The notes under the pieces: model-generated
Told to the model about the DNA's origin: nothing
What the model saw: only the letters and a program-made list of their open reading frames with translations
Database searches by the model: none
Shown: one piece after another, positions 31,952 to 36,907 of the stretch
Layout of the letters: each line of letters starts with the position of its first letter
Position numbering within the stretch: position 1 is the stretch's first letter
NCBI GenBank assembly: GCA_026388765.1
Contig: JAPLJC010000201.1
Span: forward strand, 1 to 36,907
Direction: 5' to 3'
DNA length: 36,907 bases
Origin: Deltaproteobacteria bacterium
Lineage (GTDB): Bacteria; Desulfobacterota; Desulfobaccia; Desulfobaccales; 0-14-0-80-60-11
Program-made: the position numbers and the translations under genes

Positions 31952-32641
31952 TTAATGTCCCCGTTGACGGGTTGCAGTGCAAGCCTCGACAAAGGCTTTT
32001 CCCAGAGCGGTTAGTTCAACCCGGCTAAGATCAAGTCCTGACGGTGGTCCAAAGTACCCGCCACCTGAGGTAAGACAACCTAGACGGTGAAGATTTGAAA
32101 GTGATATTTGAACCTCAGGTGAAGGCTGAAGATTATCCGCAGGATCATCCACTACAGCTTCATCAGGCAGATGCCAGGTATAAACATCTTCCTTACCAGC
32201 ACGAGTTGAAGCATAGTAAATCTTATCCAAGATAAGTGCATCAAGAGAGCTTAGGTCCTCAAGAATGCTGATATAGGAACGTCGAATTTCTATATCGCTG
32301 GCAGCGTCTGCGGCGTTCACTAAAAGAGCGGCCCATCGGTCCTGTAAATAATCGTTTTCTTCCATGGATGCTGCCTGAAAGAGCGGAATGGCAAAACTCA
32401 TTGGGATCTCTCTAGTCGGACCTTTCATGCTTCTCTCGCTCAAGAAATTATGGGCACGCTCCATTAAACGAATTTGACGCTCCCATCTCAAATATTTAAG
32501 TTTGTCCTCGAAAATCCCTAAACCTTGTTCCAATGAGCCTTTAATAAAACATGCGATAAATCCTGCAAACTCACGGGTGGCATCGATGGCTTTTCCCGTA
32601 GTTTTAGCCACCTCCTGTATAGCTTTGGACTCTTCTTCCAT
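31952..32641 (-). CDS. DUF4393 / Abi-alpha family protein
   Basis: Protein of 229 residues. KYLRWERQIRLMERAHNFLS, PTREIPMSFAIPLFQAASME and ENDYLQDRWAALLVNAADAA are the DUF4393 (Abi-alpha) core, in order. The family is tied to abortive phage infection (AbiA/alpha-type) in some bacteria. The N-terminus (KTTGKAIDATREFAGFIACF) may be amphipathic or peripheral to the membrane. The C-terminal part (ISLSNLHRLGCLTSGGGYFG, LSRVELTALGKAFVEAC) resembles a winged-helix-like end. AT-rich, next to the IS element; likely part of an acquired defence-type island. Preceded by AGGGGCGG. Confidence 0.82.
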   Translation of the reverse strand: MEEESKAIQEVAKTTGKAIDATREFAGFIACFIKGSLEQGLGIFEDKLKYLRWERQIRLMERAHNFLSERSMKGPTREIPMSFAIPLFQAASMEENDYLQDRWAALLVNAADAASDIEIRRSYISILEDLSSLDALILDKIYYASTRAGKEDVYTWHLPDEAVVDDPADNLQPSPEVQISLSNLHRLGCLTSGGGYFGPPSGLDLSRVELTALGKAFVEACTATRQRGH

Positions 32642-32695
32642 CTATCTATCCGCCCCTAAAGATTCAATCTGTAACCTTTGAAATTTTTATTAAAC

Positions 32696-33250
32696 TTAGA
32701 TCTCTGGTTTCTTCACCACCAAGGTGCCGGCCATGATGTCGTGCAAGGCTTGCTTCTTCTCGGTCCAGCCGGCCATCAGAAAGCCGAGGCCCAAGAATAA
32801 ACCGGAGATGATCTTGCCGAAATATCTGCCTGTGGCTCGGCTGAAAGAGATAGGTTCTCCCTGAAGATCGGTGACCTTGAGTCCCAGCGCCATCTTTCCC
32901 AGGGTGGCCTGGTAGGCCGAGGATTCCATGCCGGCCCAATAAAGCCAGTGGATGAGAGTACCTACGGTAAAATTCCAGGCAAAGACGGCGCCGGTTTGCT
33001 TACCGCCGGATAAGACGCGGCGCCAGCCGATATCCATCCCCAACATCGCTCCCATCACGGCCTCGGCGCCCACCACGACAAAATACGTCAAAAATTCGTC
33101 AATGATAAAGGCGGCGAAACGGTGCCAGAAACCGGCATAGTGGACGATGGCGCGGTGCGGATCCGTGGCTCCCGGATACAGGGGATGCGCGCAGTATTGG
33201 CAAAAATTCGTCTGCTCCAGGGCTTCCTGGCCGCAGGTCGGACAGAACAT
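32696..33250 (-). CDS. RDD family membrane protein with N-terminal zinc ribbon
   Basis: Protein of 184 residues. Zinc ribbon MFCPTCGQEALEQTNFCQYC at 1-20, then the RDD domain: GFWHRFAAFIIDEFLTYFVV (Arg and Asp of the name), a second hydrophobic segment around 90-110, SSAYQATLGKMALGLKVTDL (TxGKxxxGL signature) and a last segment FGKIISGLFLGLGFLMAGWT with KQALHDIMAGTLVVKK. Role of RDD proteins is mostly unknown; some act as ion antiporters or in stress tolerance. Single gene; ends about 50 bases before the DUF4393 gene on the same strand. Confidence 0.9.
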   Translation of the reverse strand: MFCPTCGQEALEQTNFCQYCAHPLYPGATDPHRAIVHYAGFWHRFAAFIIDEFLTYFVVVGAEAVMGAMLGMDIGWRRVLSGGKQTGAVFAWNFTVGTLIHWLYWAGMESSAYQATLGKMALGLKVTDLQGEPISFSRATGRYFGKIISGLFLGLGFLMAGWTEKKQALHDIMAGTLVVKKPEI

Positions 33251-33288
33251 ATTCTCCCCCTAACATTTAACCTGAAACCAGCAGCGGT

Positions 33289-33873
33289 CTAAAGCACTCC
33301 TTTAGTCGAAGGCACCCCCTGAGCCCGGGGCTCCGGCTGGGTGGCTGCGTCCAGGGCCCGGCCGGCGGCCTTGAAGATGGCCTCCAGGATGTGGTGGGTG
33401 TTTTCCCCATAAGGGACGGTGATGTGCAGGGTCAGGCCGCCATGGATCGTCACGGCCCGCCAGAACTCCTTCACCAACTGGGGGTCAAGGCCGGCGCCGG
33501 CCGGAGGCAGTTTCGCCTCCAAGTGGAGAAAGGGGCGGTTGCTCAGGTCCACCGTGACCTGGGCCAGGGCTTCGTCCATGGGCACCCGGGCCTCGCCATA
33601 GCGCCGCACCTGGGGGCGGGCCTGCAGGGCCTCCCTAAAGGCGTGCCCCAAACAGATGCCGATATCCTCTACGGTGTGGTGCTGGTCCACTTCCAGATCG
33701 CCCGAGGCCCTGATCTTCAGGTCGAAGTAGCCGTGCGCCGCGAAGAGGTGCAGCATGTGGTCCAGAAAAGGAATGCCGGTGGCGAGGTCCACCTGGCCGC
33801 GACCATCCAACTCCAGTTCCAAATCCACCTCGGTTTCCCGGGTCCGGCGATGGACCTTACCCATGGGTGCCAT
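33289..33873 (-). CDS. hisB: imidazoleglycerol-phosphate dehydratase
   Basis: Sixth step of histidine biosynthesis; removes water from IGP. From the ATG at 33873 (MAPMGKVHRRTRETEVDLEL; AAGGAGAA 8 bases upstream) it has 194 residues, the normal bacterial length. Metal-binding signatures: DHMLHLFAAHGYFDL, DQHHTVEDIGICLGHAF, and near the end ENTHHILEAIFKAAGRAL. All manganese His/Glu residues are there. A longer frame to 34041 includes leader only. Other his genes are not adjacent, unusual for the family. Preceded by a probable promoter at 34013-34041 and a leader of about 130 bases. Confidence 0.97.
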   Translation of the reverse strand: MAPMGKVHRRTRETEVDLELELDGRGQVDLATGIPFLDHMLHLFAAHGYFDLKIRASGDLEVDQHHTVEDIGICLGHAFREALQARPQVRRYGEARVPMDEALAQVTVDLSNRPFLHLEAKLPPAGAGLDPQLVKEFWRAVTIHGGLTLHITVPYGENTHHILEAIFKAAGRALDAATQPEPRAQGVPSTKGVL

Positions 33874-34279
33874 GGCAGTATTCTCCTTAGGGGTGTCAAA
33901 AAACTCAAGACCGGTGGAAAAGTCCAGTATTGAAAGGGCGGGCGCTCTAAATGGGTCGCCCAGGCATCCGGCCGGAGCCCTGGCTGGTGCGCGCCTCGCC
34001 CCGCTATGGTCCATAATAAAACTTTTCGGCGCTAACGGCAAATGGTAATATTATCTGTATTATGCCGGTCTGATCCGGGCCGCTCCACCACCTCCCCACC
34101 GCAGAGGAAACGCCCCTGGGCTTTGGGCGCCTGCAACTAGGGGGAGTGGCGGCCATTAGTCTTTAACAACTTGATGGCTGCTGTCGATCACTGGCTCTAA
34201 GCGCTTGAGGTTGGAGCAGTTCCGGGTTAAATATTTTAATTAGAATCAAGCCATCCCTGGATAGGGCTGAGATCATAAC
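33874..34279. other. intergenic region between hisB and the DUF1573 gene
   Basis: About 400 bases that hold the hisB leader and promoter and an AT-rich divergent part towards 34230. No gene or known RNA was recognised. Confidence 0.5.
34013..34041 (-). promoter_or_regulatory. hisB promoter
   Basis: Minus strand: TTGCCG (34041-34036), 17-base spacer, TATTAT (34018-34013). Confidence 0.5.
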
Positions 34280-34291
34280 TTGAGGTTGTCT

Positions 34292-35038
34292 ATGAGACAT
34301 CAGTGGTGTGACCGACGGTTTCTGGCCGTCAGAGGTGCTACCTTCTGGGGGCCGGTGGTCCTGGCCCTTACCCTTTTGCTGTCTGCCTTTGCGCCTGGAG
34401 CTGCCGCCGCCCCCCAAACTACCCTGTTGGAAACCCAGCATGATTTCGGGGAAGTCTTCGAAGACCGGCAACTGAGCCACACCTTTGTGATCAAAAACAG
34501 CGGCGCCGACCCTTTGGAAATCCTCAAGGTAGATCCGGATTGCGCCTGCACCGTGCCCCGCTTCGACCGGACCATCCCCCCCCGTGGCCAGGGTGAGGTC
34601 ACGCTGACCATCAAGCCTTATTCGGTGGTGCGGCAGTTCCGCAAGGAGACCAGGATCTTTACCAATGACCGGGAGCAGGCCGAATTCAGTCTGGTGCTTA
34701 CCGGGAAGGCCAAGCCGTTCATCGAAATCCAGCCCAGCCACATCATCAGGCTCCGGGGCGCTCCGGGGGATAATCTGGAGGGCCAGGTGCGGTTTACCTC
34801 CCATCTCCCGGGGCCGTTTAAGATCACGGATTATCGTACCAATATCCCGGACAAAATCGAGGTGAACCTGAAGGCGGTGGAGGCCGACCGGGTCTACGTC
34901 CTGGAGGTGAAGAACAAGAGCCAGAATTCGGGGCCTTACGCCGGCCTCGTTGAATTGACCACCACCTCCAAGGAGCGTCCCCGGCTCATCGTGCGGGTGT
35001 TCGGAGAAATCTACTTGCCTTCCTCGACCGGCAGGTAA
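34292..35038 (+). CDS. DUF1573 domain protein, exported
   Basis: Protein of 248 residues from ATG 34292 (MRHQWCDRRFLAVRGATFWG; GAGGT upstream). Signal peptide to about residue 41 (LALTLLLSAFAPGAAAA). DUF1573 core: ETQHDFGEVFEDRQLSHTFV, then IKNSGADPLEILKVDPDCAC and PPRGQGEVTLTI, an Ig-like beta-sandwich. A second beta-sandwich-like half follows (IRLRGAPGDNLEGQVRFTSH). DUF1573 proteins are extracytoplasmic and of unknown function. The last 28 bases overlap the convergent lipoprotein gene. Confidence 0.88.
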   Translation: MRHQWCDRRFLAVRGATFWGPVVLALTLLLSAFAPGAAAAPQTTLLETQHDFGEVFEDRQLSHTFVIKNSGADPLEILKVDPDCACTVPRFDRTIPPRGQGEVTLTIKPYSVVRQFRKETRIFTNDREQAEFSLVLTGKAKPFIEIQPSHIIRLRGAPGDNLEGQVRFTSHLPGPFKITDYRTNIPDKIEVNLKAVEADRVYVLEVKNKSQNSGPYAGLVELTTTSKERPRLIVRVFGEIYLPSSTGR

Positions 35039-35595
35039 AGCAGGAGTTCGTTCAGCAGGTGAAAGGCAAAGGTTCGGGCCGCCAGGTTTAACAGCAGTTC
35101 CTTTTCCTTGGGGGCCGGAGGTCCCGGGTTAAGCGGGGAGGTCAGTCTGATCTGGTCCTGGAAGGCGAAAAGGGTCTCAGCGCCCCGGGTGACGCGGCCT
35201 TCCACCTTGAGCTCGGCCGTGATTTTGCCGAAGATGAACCTGAGGGAGGCGCCCCGGATGGTCAGGCGCGACACCGTGCCGCTCAGCACCGTGTCACTGC
35301 CCGGGTCTATCTTGAGGCCGTTAGCCTGAAAGGCCCGGGAGAGTTCGGTCTGCAATTGGGCTTGAAACGCCTCCGGGTCCACCCCCTGGGCGGTTGGCAC
35401 GGTGAAGGGCTCCAGGGCGTAAGCGGTCCGGTTTGCCGCGAAATCGGGGGCCCGGTAAGAGGCGGTCAAATAGCGGCCGGGCTGCAAGGTCAGGTCGCCC
35501 ACTAGGATCGGCGTCATCCGGGAGGCGCAGCCCCAAAGCAACATCATAGTTAGGGCCGCCATCGGGACCCAGGAGGTGCATCTCTTAATCCACAT
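35011..35595 (-). CDS. putative outer-membrane lipoprotein
   Basis: Protein of 194 residues from ATG 35595 (MWIKRCTSWVPMAALTMMLL). Signal peptide II with lipobox LLWGC; Cys23 should be lipidated, and Ala follows it (no Lol-avoidance Asp), so outer-membrane sorting is likely. Middle part VDPEAFQAQLQTELSRAFQA then NGLKIDPGSDTVLSGTVSRL resembles LptE/DUF4410-like assembly lipoproteins, but identity is uncertain. A TTG at 35601 is an alternative start. Tail overlaps the DUF1573 gene by 28 bases. Confidence 0.78.
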   Translation of the reverse strand: MWIKRCTSWVPMAALTMMLLWGCASRMTPILVGDLTLQPGRYLTASYRAPDFAANRTAYALEPFTVPTAQGVDPEAFQAQLQTELSRAFQANGLKIDPGSDTVLSGTVSRLTIRGASLRFIFGKITAELKVEGRVTRGAETLFAFQDQIRLTSPLNPGPPAPKEKELLLNLAARTFAFHLLNELLLYLPVEEGK

Positions 35596-35667
35596 GGCCA
35601 ATTGATTACCACAATCGGGCTATCTCTGCCAAAAGATTTAACCGGTCACTAGTCGAAAGGGGGTTTT

Positions 35668-35796
35668 ATGGCGATGCTCACCGCCCTGGCTCAAAAGATG
35701 AGCCAGGGAAAATTCCTCTACCCTGGCCTTGATGCTTGGCAATATCCAAATCTAGGGGACGCCTTTTCAGCAGCGAGATCACGCCATCTCTTTTAG
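35668..35796 (+). CDS. possible small protein (42 aa)
   Basis: ATG 35668 with AAAGGGGG five bases upstream opens MAMLTALAQKMSQGKFLYPG, then LDAWQYPNLGDAFSAARSRH and LF-stop. A 10-bp hairpin CCCTGGCTCA/TGAGCCAGGG (35684-35708) lies within it. Not recognised. Either a small gene, a leader peptide or chance. Confidence 0.3.
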   Translation: MAMLTALAQKMSQGKFLYPGLDAWQYPNLGDAFSAARSRHLF

Positions 35797-35866
35797 TTAT
35801 GGACCGGGAAAAGAGTATTGACTGAACAATCGACTCTGCTCTCTCAAAGACGAGAAAAGTGAATTA

Positions 35867-36907
35867 ATGAACAATAATGATCATATTAACTTCTTAAGGT
35901 ACCTTATGACACTTCGAACCAAAGCATCAATTCTAATTTCAATCATAATAATCATAGTTATGGGTGTGTCTGGTATTTACTATCTTCATTTTCTTCAACG
36001 ATCTCTTAAAGCTTCAATTCTGGCTGGAGTAGAAGGGGTTTCGGATTCTACCTCCCAAGCCATCTCCAAGTTTCTCGCCGATTCTTTGAAGGAAGCCCAG
36101 GCGGTCGCCTTAGCCCTGCCGGTTGAGTCTTTGGAAAAACAGGATAGGTTGATAATAAGAAACCGCTTGAAATTACTCTTAGATATTTTTCCAAAGTTCG
36201 AAAATGGGATGTTTATTCTCGATAAAAAAGGCCGCCTTTGGGTGGATTACCCGCAGAGTCCTGCCGCAGAGGGCACTGACTTTTCCTATCGAGAGTATTT
36301 CCAGAGAACCCTTAAAGAGAATAAAGGGATTCTGGGAGTCCCATATGTGTCTGGTCGAACCGGCAAACCGGTTCTCACCTTTACGGCCTTACTCCGCGGG
36401 TCTGACAACCAGGTGTTGGGGGTTCTGGGTTGCTCGGTGCAGATGCTGTCTCCAGATGCCCTGGGTGGGATAAGAAATATCAAGATAGGCCGGTCGGGAT
36501 ACATATTTGTTTATGATTCTTCAAGAATGATGATTCTTCATCCTCAAAATGAGAGGGTGTTGCAGCGAGATATACCTCCGGGAGCCAATAAGCTTCTTGA
36601 TGCAGCCCTGGCCGGGATTGAGGGTGTCGGTGAGACGGTCAACTCACGGGGTGTGCCAATGTTGTCCTCCTTTAAACGCATTCCCGCAACAGATTGGATC
36701 GTTGCCGCGCAACAACCCCAGAGGGAGGCATACGCCCCTCTGGTCAAGGCAACACAGGGACTTATTCTGAGTATAGTTTTGATGGTTATGGTTGCCGTTG
36801 TCTTGGTGGCACTGGCCATCCGGAGGGTAACCAGACCTCTGACCAAGCTGCGCCAGGCGGTAATGTTTTTTGGCAAGGAAGAAAGTACGGAATCCCAAAA
36901 AGTCAGT
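35867..36907 (+). CDS. Cache/HAMP sensor protein, partial (3' end outside window)
   Basis: Membrane receptor, 347 codons visible. N-terminal membrane helix (KASILISIIIIIVMGVSGIY), periplasmic double-Cache sensor domain (~40-290; NGMFILDKKGRLWVDYPQSP, RTGKPVLTFTALLRG, GRSGYIFVYDSSRMMILHPQ, TDWIVAAQQPQREAYAPL), second helix (LILSIVLMVMVAVVLVALAI) and the start of HAMP (RRVTRPLTKLRQAV). The output domain lies beyond the window: histidine kinase, GGDEF or methyl-accepting are all possible. ATG 35906 (MTLRTKASIL) with AAGG upstream is an alternative start. AT-richer at the 5' end than typical core genes. Confidence 0.88.
   Translation, partial: MNNNDHINFLRYLMTLRTKASILISIIIIIVMGVSGIYYLHFLQRSLKASILAGVEGVSDSTSQAISKFLADSLKEAQAVALALPVESLEKQDRLIIRNRLKLLLDIFPKFENGMFILDKKGRLWVDYPQSPAAEGTDFSYREYFQRTLKENKGILGVPYVSGRTGKPVLTFTALLRGSDNQVLGVLGCSVQMLSPDALGGIRNIKIGRSGYIFVYDSSRMMILHPQNERVLQRDIPPGANKLLDAALAGIEGVGETVNSRGVPMLSSFKRIPATDWIVAAQQPQREAYAPLVKATQGLILSIVLMVMVAVVLVALAIRRVTRPLTKLRQAVMFFGKEESTESQKVS

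Overview
The window looks like a chromosomal segment of a GC-rich, probably anaerobic deltaproteobacterium (Desulfobacterota). The case rests on a predicted selenoprotein, an AhbC-like radical SAM enzyme of the siroheme-dependent heme route, an AcsE-like pterin methyltransferase beside a cyclodeaminase relic, and many dispersed palindromes. Genus-level placement is inference; no rRNA or tRNA gene was seen.

Layout. 1-4260: partial rpsB (minus), a selenocysteine-type tandem rhodanese read through an in-frame TGA, an MFS exporter and a yggT-yggU pair. 4490-10074: dnaJ, uvrB, a GYD-domain protein next to a 76-base poly-G run, cysS and a PC4-like protein. 10232-16301: a secreted HAF-repeat protein, a hybrid histidine kinase with a receiver-GGDEF protein, superoxide dismutase, a small DUF2892 membrane protein and an HDAC-family deacetylase. 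16302-19339: a repeat-filled gap, a cold-shock gene with a long leader, then an AT-richer cassette holding a damaged CFI-box protein, two tiny zinc-ribbon proteins and an unknown protein. 19387-25113: ahbC-like gene, a ClpX-like ATPase without zinc finger, an unknown gene, a cyclodeaminase interrupted by TAG, and a pterin methyltransferase. 25148-29496: an unknown gene, a repeat-rich gap with a possible small RNA, hflX and a Tat-exported phosphoesterase. 29639-32641: an accessory, AT-richer island with a DUF4760-like membrane protein, an IS1595-family transposase trailed by two small passenger-like genes, and an Abi-alpha (DUF4393) protein. 32696-36907: RDD protein, hisB, DUF1573 protein, lipoprotein, and a partial Cache/HAMP sensor.

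The strongest unusual signals are: (1) UGA at exactly the catalytic Cys position of a rhodanese, followed by a SECIS-like hairpin at the right distance; (2) a family of degenerate tandem heptamers that touch the stop codons of four genes, abut the start of hflX and lie in frame inside the phosphoesterase gene; (3) repeated palindromic elements at gene ends. Housekeeping genes are mostly isolated; few operons are evident.
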